A DNA stretch of 64,000 nucleotides from Methylotetracoccus oryzae (lineage in GTDB: Bacteria; Pseudomonadota; Gammaproteobacteria; Methylococcales; Methylococcaceae): the NCBI RefSeq assembly GCF_006175985.1, contig NZ_SRSH01000004.1:124001-188000 (forward strand), read 5' to 3'. A program made the translations under genes and the position numbers. Shown here piece after piece: positions 1 to 10,417 of the stretch. Each line of letters starts with the position of its first letter. Within the stretch, counting starts at the first letter, position 1. The notes under the pieces were generated by a model. It saw nothing but the letters and a program-made list of their open reading frames with translations. It was not told the origin of the DNA and did no database searches.

Positions 1-650
1 ACGGCTGTGCCGTGGATATCTGCGACCGAGGTGTCCTCATGCGCCGTGAAATTCTTCGAATCGGCGATCTGCTCCACCAGATCAGGATGACTGACATCGA
101 CCCCGGTATCGATCACGGCGACCTGCACGTTCGCGCCGGTGGCAAAGGGGTGTACGTCCGCCACGCGCATCGTCTTCAATGCCGGCTGCAGGCGGGAATA
201 TGGATCGGACGCGACCTCCGCCAGCGTCCGGAAGGTGCGCATCCGCTCCACCAGTGCGACACCGTCCTCCCGCTGCAGACCCTCGATGGCCACTTCGACC
301 GAACGGCCCTCAGGGACACGATAGACCACACAATGCATGCCCAAAACGGGAATAGGCCATTGATCCATCTCCGCTAGGGCATGCCTATCCCGCAGATCGC
401 CCGCCTCACGCACGCCCCAGGTGGAACTGCCGTAGTGGCCGCGGCGGCGGTAGCCGTTGGTGCTGTCCCCACTGGGGATGCGGCCGATGCTGCCATCGGG
501 GAATGCCACCAGGATCCGTCGTTCCTCATCCGCGGGCGGACGAGGAGCCGCGGGCCCCGACAACGAATCCGCGCAGGCGAACGACCACCCGAGCGCGAAA
601 CCCAGGGCGAGCGCGCCCCGGATAGCTGACGTTGTCGTTCTGGAAATCAT
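1..650 (-). CDS. Secreted S8 family serine peptidase (subtilase), 3' part outside window
   Basis: The reading frame is open from an ATG at 650 to the left edge, giving about 216 residues with no stop. It begins with a Sec-type signal peptide (hydrophobic GALALGFALGW, then a small-residue cleavage region ending SFACAD). A propeptide-like region of about 120 residues follows. The first subtilisin catalytic block VAVIDTGVDVSHPDL supplies the Asp, and the His block HGTAV lies at the window edge. The catalytic Ser lies beyond the window, so activity cannot be judged. It sits 21 bp downstream of the anti-sigma gene on the same strand, so sigma factor, anti-sigma factor and protease probably form one transcript. 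A regulatory protease acting on envelope proteins or on the anti-sigma factor is an inference from that context. Confidence 0.88.
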   Translation of the reverse strand, partial: MISRTTTSAIRGALALGFALGWSFACADSLSGPAAPRPPADEERRILVAFPDGSIGRIPSGDSTNGYRRRGHYGSSTWGVREAGDLRDRHALAEMDQWPIPVLGMHCVVYRVPEGRSVEVAIEGLQREDGVALVERMRTFRTLAEVASDPYSRLQPALKTMRVADVHPFATGANVQVAVIDTGVDVSHPDLVEQIADSKNFTAHEDTSVADIHGTA

Positions 651-671
651 CGCGACACTCACCACACGCGG

Positions 672-1379
672 TTAGGGCAGCGGCGGCGCCGCGGGTTCGG
701 CAAATGCAACCTGTGGATTCATTCGCAGCCGAGCCGCCGCCTGCGTCACCGCGCTGGCGTCGCCATCGATTCTTATCGTGTAGACGCCCAACTCCGAGGG
801 CCCATCGACGATCTGCCCGCGCACCGAATTCACCAGCGCGTCTATCCGGCCCGGATCGGACCCGGGTTCGAATACCACGTGGAGGTTGCGATCGGACCCG
901 GACACGACCGCCTCCCTGCTCCCAAGGGTCCGGTAGTCGGCGGAGCGCATTGCGACCCCGTTCCACCCCAACAGCGCGATCGCCAGGAACAGGCCCGCAG
1001 CCGCTGCCATCGGTGCATGTGGCAACCAGGCGAACGAAATCCACCCGAAGCGAGGTTCTTGGACCGGCCTGGCACTCGCGCGGACATGATCGGCACACAC
1101 CTCGGCCTGTTCCTGCTCCAATCGCTCGATCGACGCCATCAGGCTGTCGAGCGCCGCGCGGCGGATGACCGGCACCGGCATGTTGCGCAAGCTATGCCGC
1201 AAGACCTCGAGACGGGCGAGTTCCGCGCGACAGGCTTCGCACCGGCATACGTGCTGATGCACTCGGCGTTGTTCTGGGGACTTCAGACTGCCGTTTGCAT
1301 ACCAGGGCAGCAGCAGGACCGCCTCGTCGTGCCGTATGCTGGAACCGAAGAATCGCTGAATTACGCGGTGGACACACAT
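672..1379 (-). CDS. Zinc-binding transmembrane anti-sigma factor
   Basis: A 235-residue protein whose start (ATG 1379) overlaps the last 19 bp of the ECF sigma gene, a usual sigma/anti-sigma arrangement. The N-terminal part carries a ZAS-type zinc motif HxxxCxxC (HVCRCEAC) after the segment LLPWYANGSL. One transmembrane segment follows (about AAAAGLFLAIALLGW), then a periplasmic C-terminal domain of about 90 residues with the pattern LHVVFEPGSDPGRIDALV...VAFAEP. That domain has the length and alternating pattern of a subtilisin propeptide/I9-like inhibitor fold; this is my inference. The expected role is to hold the co-encoded sigma factor at the membrane until an envelope signal releases it. 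A second, stop-interrupted copy of this family lies at 15362-16117. Confidence 0.85.
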   Translation of the reverse strand: MCVHRVIQRFFGSSIRHDEAVLLLPWYANGSLKSPEQRRVHQHVCRCEACRAELARLEVLRHSLRNMPVPVIRRAALDSLMASIERLEQEQAEVCADHVRASARPVQEPRFGWISFAWLPHAPMAAAAGLFLAIALLGWNGVAMRSADYRTLGSREAVVSGSDRNLHVVFEPGSDPGRIDALVNSVRGQIVDGPSELGVYTIRIDGDASAVTQAAARLRMNPQVAFAEPAAPPLP

Positions 1380-1954
1380 TCGGAAAGGCTCCGGCTTTCG
1401 GCCAATTCGGGGAACAGCGACTTCAGCTTCCGGCGCGCATGAAACATCCGGGTTTTCACGGTGTTTTGCGGGCAACCCAGGATCTCCCCGATCTCCTCGT
1501 AACCCAAACCCTGCACGCAGGTCAGTTCCATGACCGCGCGCTGTTCCGGGGAAAGCAGTTCCAGCGCGCGATCCAGCCACTCCTGAAGTTCATAATCACG
1601 AAGCCCGGCGCAGTGCTCGCACGGCAGAAAGGGCTCCGCTTCGTCGAGATCGATGTGCTGCGCTTCGCCCCCCCGGGCTCCGGCCAGTTTCAGCCCCTTG
1701 TTGTACGCGATGCCGAGGATCCACGTGGATACCTTCGAGGTTCCGTTGAAAGTGCCAGCCTTCTGCCACACGACCATCATTACGTCGTTGACGATCTCTT
1801 CGGCGTTCTCGGCGCCACGCGCAATGCGGTACACGAAACGGGAAACATAGTCAGCGTAGCGGCCATACAGGACGCCGAACGCCTGTTTGTCACCCTGCGC
1901 GACGCTGCGAATGAGTTCTTCATCGCTCGGATCCTTTGGTCTGCCTTGGCTCAT
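1361..1954 (-). CDS. ECF-family RNA polymerase sigma factor
   Basis: A 197-residue sigma-70 family extracytoplasmic-function sigma factor. Region 2 is visible as ADYVSRFVYRIARGAENAEE followed by VNDVMMVVW. Region 4 is visible as LSPEQRAVMELTCVQGLGYEEIG with the helix-turn-helix NTVKTRMFHARRKL. I start it at ATG 1954 (MSQGRPKD...), where the conserved sequence begins; the frame is open further upstream to 2050 but that extension looks non-conserved. The stop overlaps the anti-sigma start. A sigma-70-like promoter candidate lies at 2223-2251 on the same strand. The divergent multicopper oxidase and secreted proteins are plausible regulon members, which is inference from proximity. Confidence 0.93.
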   Translation of the reverse strand: MSQGRPKDPSDEELIRSVAQGDKQAFGVLYGRYADYVSRFVYRIARGAENAEEIVNDVMMVVWQKAGTFNGTSKVSTWILGIAYNKGLKLAGARGGEAQHIDLDEAEPFLPCEHCAGLRDYELQEWLDRALELLSPEQRAVMELTCVQGLGYEEIGEILGCPQNTVKTRMFHARRKLKSLFPELAESRSLSECVSTA

Positions 1955-2629
1955 GTGGGACCTTGGTGGGTTGGCAGGTGACAACGGGAGCGCTGCATTG
2001 CATGCATGCGCGTCGACGCCGGCCTGACCCCCAAATCGGCAACAGGACACACTTTGCCACCCGCCAACGGCGGCGACTCACCACAGACCGACACACGCTC
2101 AGGGATTTGTGTTTCTCTCATCTTCAATTTTCTGTGAAGGTTGGCAATCAAACACCGATGAGGGGTCATACCGCCTTTCAACACCTCTGGGACGCAGAAA
2201 GCAAATGGTGCGCCATACCGACCATATAAGAAATTTTTCGTTACCTTTCAATATCTTTAATTCATATTATCGGATCGGAACGGCCCCCGCGTGTAAAGCG
2301 ATCAGACACCTCGCTCGAGTCAGAGCGGGCGTGCGCATCTGGAGTTCATCAGCGCCCTGGGCGAACGAAAACCCGCTGAAAAGGCACCGTGGCTCCGCCA
2401 AAGCCAGGCCGCTCGAGAGTTCCATGGGCACAGGCGGCAATGTGGGCGCCTAAAGTCGCCCGAAGCCAGGACGCCACGTGGCCGCACCAGCCCGCACCGG
2501 GTCGCCCCATAGGCGCTCTGCACCCGATTTTTTTTCGGCTGTGTTGAACCATTACTGATGCCAGCGGGATAGAGAGCGTGTAGGGGGAAGCCGCAATCCC
2601 TTTGAGACGCAACCTGGAGAACGTAAGTA
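1955..2629. other. Divergent intergenic region between ECF sigma gene and multicopper oxidase
   Basis: These 675 bp separate the sigma operon (minus) from the multicopper oxidase (plus). No ORF here has recognisable content. The segment 2215-2290 is strikingly AT-rich for this GC-rich genome and holds the minus-strand promoter candidate described separately. A possible plus-strand pair TTACCT/TATTAT (2241-2246 and 2265-2270, 18-bp spacer) overlaps the same patch. The oxidase has a GGAG Shine-Dalgarno about 10 bp before its ATG. No clear ECF-type -35/-10 pair was found. Confidence 0.6.
2223..2251 (-). promoter_or_regulatory. Candidate sigma-70 promoter for the ECF sigma operon
   Basis: On the minus strand TTGAAA (2251-2246) and TATATG (2228-2223) are separated by exactly 17 bp, inside an AT-rich patch of a GC-rich genome. 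Transcription would start near 2216, leaving a leader of about 260 nt before the sigma start at 1954. This was read by eye against the sigma-70 consensus. Confidence 0.4.
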
Positions 2630-5497
<2,868 letters not shown>

Positions 5498-5516
5498 TGG
5501 GAAGGGCCACACGCTC

Positions 5517-6467
5517 ATGACCATCAACGCGCGTATCAAGGCGGCGGGTCGGGCGGCGAAAGCCGGCCTGATCCTGCTGGCGGGTCTCGCGGCGAACCTG
5601 GGGGGCAGCCCGGTCTGGGCTGTCCCTGCGGGCTCTCCCTGGGGCGCAAACTATTTTCCGAACGTGGAACTGGTCGATCAGGACGGCCACACCGTGCGGT
5701 TCTACGACGACCTGATCAAGGACAAGGTGTTCGCGATCAACTTCATCTACACCCGGTGCACCGCCAGTTGCCCGATAGAAACCGCCGCGCTGCGCAAGGT
5801 GGCGAAGGCGCTGGGCGAACGGATGGGTCGCGATATCTTCTTTTACACCATCAGTATTGACGGGAACCGGGATAACCCACAGGTGCTGAAGGAGTACGCG
5901 AGCCGCTTCAATACCGGACCGGGCTGGACTTTCCTGACTGGGCGTAAGGAGGACGTGACGCGGATCCGCGAAAAGCTTGGTATGTACCGCGAAGACGGCA
6001 AACCCGAGAAGGAACTCGGCGAGCACAGCATCGTGATCCTGATGGGCAACGAGCGGGGCGGACAATGGATCAAGCGCTCGCCGTTCGACAACCCCGAGGC
6101 GCTGGCGCGCATCCTCGACACCCGCATGCTGGCCCGCCGCGGGACGTCCGGCAAGTCGGAGGTCACGGCCCACGCGGCGGCGGTCATGCCCGCCTCTCCC
6201 GGTGAAGAACTGTTCCAGTCGCAGTGCGCGAACTGCCACAGCCTCGGCGCCGACGATAACCTGGGGCCGGGCCTGGCCGGCGTGGTCCAGCGGCGCGACC
6301 GCGGCTGGCTCAAACGCTGGCTCAAGGAACCGGACCGGATGATCGCAGGGAAGGACCCGACCGCGCTGGCCTTGTACGATCAGTATCGACAGGTGCCGAT
6401 GCCGAATCTGAAGCTCAGCGACCGCGAGATCGACACGCTGATCGCGCTGATGGAACAGCACCCATAA
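5517..6467 (+). CDS. SCO1/SenC-type copper chaperone fused to cytochrome c
   Basis: A 316-residue exported protein. It starts with a signal peptide (GLILLAGLAANLGGSPVWA), followed by an SCO1/SenC thioredoxin-fold domain with the copper-binding CxxxC motif CTASC (C81 and C85) and the downstream conserved His in GEHSIVILMG. The C-terminal part is a class I cytochrome c domain with heme motif CANCH (residues 237-241) and a plausible axial Met in QVPMPNL. ATG 5517 was chosen because it immediately precedes the signal peptide; the frame stays open upstream inside the oxidase gene. It probably matures or re-reduces the copper sites of the upstream oxidase and passes electrons; this is inferred from the fusion and operon position. 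The last codons (LMEQHP) are duplicated downstream of the RAYT at about 7280. Confidence 0.93.
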   Translation: MTINARIKAAGRAAKAGLILLAGLAANLGGSPVWAVPAGSPWGANYFPNVELVDQDGHTVRFYDDLIKDKVFAINFIYTRCTASCPIETAALRKVAKALGERMGRDIFFYTISIDGNRDNPQVLKEYASRFNTGPGWTFLTGRKEDVTRIREKLGMYREDGKPEKELGEHSIVILMGNERGGQWIKRSPFDNPEALARILDTRMLARRGTSGKSEVTAHAAAVMPASPGEELFQSQCANCHSLGADDNLGPGLAGVVQRRDRGWLKRWLKEPDRMIAGKDPTALALYDQYRQVPMPNLKLSDREIDTLIALMEQHP

Positions 6468-6560
6468 GGGCGGATTCATCCCCACCTGCCGTAGCTTACC
6501 GCGGATGCGGCAGACGCCTTATCCGCCCTACAAATTTGCATCATCGGTAGGGTGGATAAG
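6447..6560 (+). repeat. Imperfect direct repeat, copy A (3' end of SCO gene plus REP)
   Basis: This 114-bp stretch, beginning inside the last codons of the SCO-cytochrome gene and running through a REP palindrome, recurs at 7280-7391 with roughly nine bases in ten matching by eye. The two copies bracket the RAYT gene. Copy B keeps the codons for LMEQHP but has GTTAGG in place of the ATAAGG that carries the stop. Confidence 0.85.
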
Positions 6561-6650
6561 CCAGCCCTGGGCGAAGCCGAAGGGCGCAGCGCATCCACCG
6601 ACAGTGCCCTACGATTGAGCCGTAGGGTGGATAAGCGCAGCGCATCCACC
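6501..6650. repeat. REP-like palindromic repeats upstream of RAYT
   Basis: Three related units lie here: GCGGATGCGG...TTATCCGCCCTACA (6501-6532), a longer unit opening TAGGGTGGATAAG and closing GCGCAGCGCATCCACC (6548-6599), and TAGGGTGGATAAGCGCAGCG...CATCCACC (6623-6650). Each is an imperfect palindrome (GGTGGAT/ATCCACC or GCGGAT/ATCCGC). The first is in the opposite orientation to the others, a REPIN-like head-to-head layout. Such repeats are the usual partners and substrates of RAYT enzymes. Confidence 0.88.
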
Positions 6651-6675
6651 ACCTTTGAAAAACGGGGCGATCGCC

Positions 6676-7194
6676 ATGAGCCGTTACCGCCGCGTGTTCG
6701 TGCCGGGCGGCACGTACTTCTTCACCGTCGTGACACATGGGCGGCACCCATGGTTCGCGGATGACATCCACATTGCGTCTCTGCGTGACGCCTTCCGGCG
6801 CGTGCGCCAATCCCATCCCTTCGCTATCCACGGCATCGTCGTGTTGCCCGATCACCTGCATTGCATCTGGCGCCTGCCCGATGGCGACGCCGACTACCCC
6901 GCGCGTTGGCGGGAAATCAAAAAAGCCGCATCGGCACGCATCGATCCCGTGTCCGACGCCCGCCGCGAACGTCAGGTTTGGCAGCGACGCTATTGGGAAC
7001 ATGCGATCCGTGACGAAGCCGACTGGCGCCGGCACCTCGATTACATCCATTACAACCCGGTCAAGCATGGTTTGGCCGCGCGGCCGGCCGACTGGCGGTG
7101 GTCCAGTTTCAAACGGGCCGTTGCACAGGGCTGGTATGAGCCCTCGTGGGGCGCCAGCGAGCCGACCGACATCGCCGATCTCGATTGCGAGTAA
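6676..7194 (+). CDS. REP-associated tyrosine transposase (RAYT), Y1/IS200-like
   Basis: A 172-residue protein of the Y1 transposase superfamily. It starts with the typical RAYT opening (YRRVFVPGGTYFFTVVTHGR), contains the HUH motif as DHLHCIW, and has the conserved WQRRYWEHAIRDEADW and YIHYNPVKHGL blocks with the catalytic Tyr region. ATG 6676 precedes the conserved opening; a short upstream extension from 6655 lies within repeat-adjacent sequence. It is flanked on both sides by REP palindromes of one family, the normal genomic setting. RAYTs are generally single-copy domesticated enzymes that mobilise REPs rather than themselves. The frame is intact and all core motifs are visible. Confidence 0.95.
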   Translation: MSRYRRVFVPGGTYFFTVVTHGRHPWFADDIHIASLRDAFRRVRQSHPFAIHGIVVLPDHLHCIWRLPDGDADYPARWREIKKAASARIDPVSDARRERQVWQRRYWEHAIRDEADWRRHLDYIHYNPVKHGLAARPADWRWSSFKRAVAQGWYEPSWGASEPTDIADLDCE

Positions 7195-7210
7195 GCCCGA
7201 CCCCGAGCGC

Positions 7211-7471
7211 GCGGATGCGGCTAACGCCTTATCCGTCCTACAAATCACCAATCGGTAGGGTGGATAAGCGCAGCGCATTCTGATGGAACAGCACCCGTTA
7301 GGGCGGATTCATCCCCGCCTGCCGGAGCTTGCCGCGGATGCGGCTAACGCCTTATCCGTCCTACAAATCACCAATCGGTAGGGTGGATAAGCGCAGCGCA
7401 TCCACCAAGCACCATCGCGGCCGGGCGCACAGCCCAACGCGCGGATGCGGCTGACGCCTTATCCGCCCTAC
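7211..7471. repeat. REP-like palindromic repeat cluster downstream of RAYT
   Basis: Alternating units of both orientations occur: GCGGATGCGG...ATCCGTCCTACA at 7211-7242 and 7334-7365, TAGGGTGGATAAGCGCAGCG units from 7256 and 7379, and GCGGATGCGGCTGACGCC...CCCTACA at 7441-7472. The 68 bp 7211-7278 and 7334-7401 read as identical, so a 123-bp unit has been duplicated in tandem, apparently recently. Confidence 0.88.
7280..7391 (+). repeat. Imperfect direct repeat, copy B (displaced SCO 3' end plus REP)
   Basis: Second copy of the 6447-6560 block. It still encodes the LMEQHP tail of the SCO-cytochrome protein but has no gene attached, and it is followed by the same REP pair. It lies inside the 123-bp tandem duplication described for the REP cluster. 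Confidence 0.85.
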
Positions 7472-7596
7472 AGCTCCGGATGTGCAAGCCACCACCTCCC
7501 CCTATCGCAGCCACTCTGCCGCCGCGTTTTCCGGCGTTCGAAAAAATTATTTTTCGCAACCATGAACCTGAAGCGCCAAGTCGCGAATACATGGTT

Positions 7597-7617
7597 TCGA
7601 TAACGCTGGATTATCGA
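7597..7617. promoter_or_regulatory. Perfect inverted repeat upstream of secreted-protein operon
   Basis: TCGATAA and TTATCGA (7-bp arms) are separated by 7 bp, 120 bp upstream of the first secreted-protein gene and outside the REP cluster. The symmetry and position suit an operator or a small hairpin; no regulator can be named. Confidence 0.35.
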
Positions 7618-7736
7618 TGAGCGGATGAGTGAACGAGAGGGGCCGTGGCGGCCATGATCGTCAGGTGAACAACCCGAACCTGCCAAGCAGATGAGCCGGT
7701 TCAAGCAGCAATTGATGTAGCGGAGAGAACGAATAC

Positions 7737-10142
7737 ATGAAGACCTTCGAATTGTCCAAATTGGCCGTGTCGGTCTCGCTGGCACTGGCCAGCGGGCTGG
7801 CCTGCGCCGAACTGCGCGATCACGGCCCGGTCAACCGGACCAATTTCTTCCCCGACTGGTACCGTGATGCCGACGGCCTGGCGATGGGTCAGTGCATCAA
7901 CACCGACGATGCCGGCAACGGGCCGCTGTGCCTGCTGGCAGGCGTCGACCCGAACGGGTTTCCGGGCAACTTTGGCGAGGAAGGCTTCTACGCCACCGCC
8001 GACGTCACGATCCCGCTGACCGGCGGCAATTTCCACTGGATGGGCCATCTGGAAATGGCCTATCTGACCGCCAACGGCGCACCGCCGGCCACACGCACCG
8101 CGGCGAGCGCGGCCAATGAAGTCGTCTTCTCCCGCGAGCGCATGATATTCGACGTGCCGGCCGGCTGCGCGGGCCACTACACCGTCCGCACGCCCTTCAA
8201 GGTGCATGAGTTCGATCTGGACGTCGGCCGCCGCGCCCTGTTCTACACTGACGACATCGCGCCCATCTCGGGTGATTTCGAAGGCGCGCTGAAGGGCCAT
8301 ACGGGCCCGTTCCTGGTTTGGGATCACGTGGGCGCGAACGACGCCCCGGCCAGCGCGGCCAACCCGGCCATCACGATGCCTCAGCCGGCCGGTCCGGCGC
8401 GCAAGTACGTCGGCGACCCCAACATCCCGCACACCTTCGTTGGAAGCACCCTGCCGGCGGGTCCGGGACATGAGGACAAGGGATTCAACAACTACGTCGA
8501 AGTCATTCCGCCGAGTTACTGCGACCTGGGCGCCGGTGTCGGCGTGCCGATGTTCGAGGAAAATGCGGCCGTTTCAGGCCTAATCTGGGATGCTCCCATC
8601 GCGGATCCGGTGCAGATCACGAAGGCGGCCTACACGCGCAATCCGACGGCCGTGGGTCTGGATGTCTGGGTCTCCGGCCCCAAGAACCAGAATCTGGTGC
8701 TCACCGCGGCGGACAACCAGACGCAGCAGGTCCCCAGCATCACGCTAAAGGAAGAAACCAAGGCGGGGGCCAAGACCGGCACCTACCATGCCCATCTGGA
8801 ATTCCCGCGCGGCGGCACCTTGCCCGCGCAGGTCGCCGTGACAAACCTGACCAGCAACCCCCAGTCCCGCGACCTCGCCGCCGTCGTCGATGCCGTCGTC
8901 GTCACCAAGTCGGAGTTCAATCCGCAAACGAACACGCTATGCATCGCCGCCCACTCCGGTGACGAAGACAGCACCAACCCGCTGAGCCCGAATCCGCTGA
9001 GCCTGGAAGCACCCGCCTATGGCGCCTTCGGACCGGCGACGGGCTCCTGTGCCGGCGGACCGGGCGACGTGGTATTGGAGAGGAACCTGAGCGATTTCGC
9101 TCCGGACCAGCGTTTCGCACCGGAAGGCATTCTGGTTTCGTCCAGCAAGGGCGGCAGCGAGCGCAGCCAGCCGGTCGTCCTGGCCACCGGCAACAGCTCG
9201 GAAGCGCAAGTTTCCCAGACGGCTTCGGGTAGTGCGATCGATATCCTCGGCACGGGGGCAACCGTCCTTCCGTTGACTGGCGATCCGAACCAGCGCGTGG
9301 TCATCGTCAGCCAGCCGGAGATTGGCAGCGTCTACCGCGACCCCGCGACCGGCGTCGTCAGCTATGCGGCCGTGGAAGGCATGCAAACGTCGGTACAGAA
9401 GTTCTTCTATGCGTTTCAGGACGCTTCGAGCGGCGTCGTATCGAACGTGGCCGAAGCCTTGTTGAACGTGACCCAGAGCGTGGCACCGCCGGTCGGCGTG
9501 GCCGATGCGCAGGGCGTGTTCCGCACCAGCACCGGCGCGACGATCAACATCCTCAACAATGACGTCACCGGCGTGACGACGACACCGATCGACCGTACCA
9601 GCGTGGAACTCGCCCCGCTCGCCGGCTACACGCTGGGCGCCGGCGGCAAATCGCTCACTGGCCCACGGGGTACTGTGACAGTTCAGTCTGACGGCTCGCT
9701 GCGCTACGTGCCGGCAGGCCAGGGCGGGACCGCCAACAATACGGCATTCACCGTGCAGTACACCGTGGGCAACACTTCCGGCAATGGCCGCCGGTCGGCT
9801 CCGACCACTGTAACCATCGTGTTGAAGTCCGCGACTGAAGCGATCGCCTTCCAGCGCGTCCGCTTCGGCAACGCCTGGGATATCCGCTTCACCAGCACCT
9901 ACGCAGGCGCCGCAGGAGCAGTGACACTGGCGCCCGCGGCAACTTGCCGGCTCTACGCCAGCACCGCGGCCTACGCCAACGGCACGGGCACCCCGCTCGG
10001 TACCGTCGGCAGCGCAACGCCCGGTGCAGGCACCAATGCCTATGTCGTGACGGGTGGATCGCCGGTTCCGGCCGGCAACACCTGGGTCATGGGTTGCACC
10101 ACGACCAGCGGCGGTCGCGGCTCGCGCACCGGCACGCTGTAA
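7737..10142 (+). CDS. Large secreted protein with C-terminal cadherin/VCBS-like domain
   Basis: An 801-residue exported protein of unknown function. A signal peptide (LAVSVSLALASGLACAEL) is followed by an N-terminal region of about 300 residues with several Cys and His (DGLAMGQCINTDD, GPLCLLAG, FHWMGHLEMAYL, PAGCAGHY). This resembles a recurring secreted-protein type I cannot name. The middle resembles a beta-sandwich, and about residues 595-705 form a cadherin/VCBS-like tandem (INILNNDV...SLRYVP). The last about 100 residues (FGNAWDIRFTSTY...TCRLYAS) share a pattern with the end of the 1005-aa protein encoded downstream. A weak hairpin follows the gene. Its position after the multicopper oxidase/SCO pair suggests a surface-exposed partner, but a shared transcript is not shown because the REP/RAYT insertion lies between. 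Confidence 0.85.
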   Translation: MKTFELSKLAVSVSLALASGLACAELRDHGPVNRTNFFPDWYRDADGLAMGQCINTDDAGNGPLCLLAGVDPNGFPGNFGEEGFYATADVTIPLTGGNFHWMGHLEMAYLTANGAPPATRTAASAANEVVFSRERMIFDVPAGCAGHYTVRTPFKVHEFDLDVGRRALFYTDDIAPISGDFEGALKGHTGPFLVWDHVGANDAPASAANPAITMPQPAGPARKYVGDPNIPHTFVGSTLPAGPGHEDKGFNNYVEVIPPSYCDLGAGVGVPMFEENAAVSGLIWDAPIADPVQITKAAYTRNPTAVGLDVWVSGPKNQNLVLTAADNQTQQVPSITLKEETKAGAKTGTYHAHLEFPRGGTLPAQVAVTNLTSNPQSRDLAAVVDAVVVTKSEFNPQTNTLCIAAHSGDEDSTNPLSPNPLSLEAPAYGAFGPATGSCAGGPGDVVLERNLSDFAPDQRFAPEGILVSSSKGGSERSQPVVLATGNSSEAQVSQTASGSAIDILGTGATVLPLTGDPNQRVVIVSQPEIGSVYRDPATGVVSYAAVEGMQTSVQKFFYAFQDASSGVVSNVAEALLNVTQSVAPPVGVADAQGVFRTSTGATINILNNDVTGVTTTPIDRTSVELAPLAGYTLGAGGKSLTGPRGTVTVQSDGSLRYVPAGQGGTANNTAFTVQYTVGNTSGNGRRSAPTTVTIVLKSATEAIAFQRVRFGNAWDIRFTSTYAGAAGAVTLAPAATCRLYASTAAYANGTGTPLGTVGSATPGAGTNAYVVTGGSPVPAGNTWVMGCTTTSGGRGSRTGTL

Positions 10143-10170
10143 CGCAGCCCCTCTCGAAAAGCGAAGCGCT

Positions 10171-10196
10171 CCGCCGGCGTCACGGGATGCCGGCGG
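10171..10196 (+). terminator. GC-rich hairpin after the 801-aa secreted protein gene
   Basis: CCGCCGGC and GCCGGCGG form an 8-bp stem with a 10-nt loop 28 bp after the stop codon, followed only by TCTTCCT. It could attenuate transcription into the next gene. Without a clear T-run it is a weak intrinsic terminator. Confidence 0.45.
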
Positions 10197-10417
10197 TCTT
10201 CCTAAGGGGATTATCGAGGGTTTGGGGCCAGCCATAACCGGCCGGCCCGGAGCCCTTTTTTTTTTTGCCGCGAGACTGCCACGGCATGACACATGGGTGT
10301 TCCAAGCGATTTGGACCCCTTCCATGTTGCCAGCCAAGCACCGCACTGATTAGTACCTGCAAGCCTTGGCCTGCCGAGAGCGGCGGGCATAGAAAGCAAC
10401 CGACCAAAAATCAAGGC

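Noticed and set aside
865..885. GTTCGAA-like tRNA T-arm sequence
   Set aside because: It lies inside the anti-sigma coding sequence and no other tRNA arms can be found around it.
6501..7472. Possible CRISPR array
   Set aside because: Repeats are palindromic REPs in both orientations with irregular spacing, and they flank a RAYT.
10256..10266. T-run as an intrinsic terminator
   Set aside because: The preceding GC-rich sequence does not form a convincing stem next to the T-run; only the hairpin at 10171-10196 is reported.
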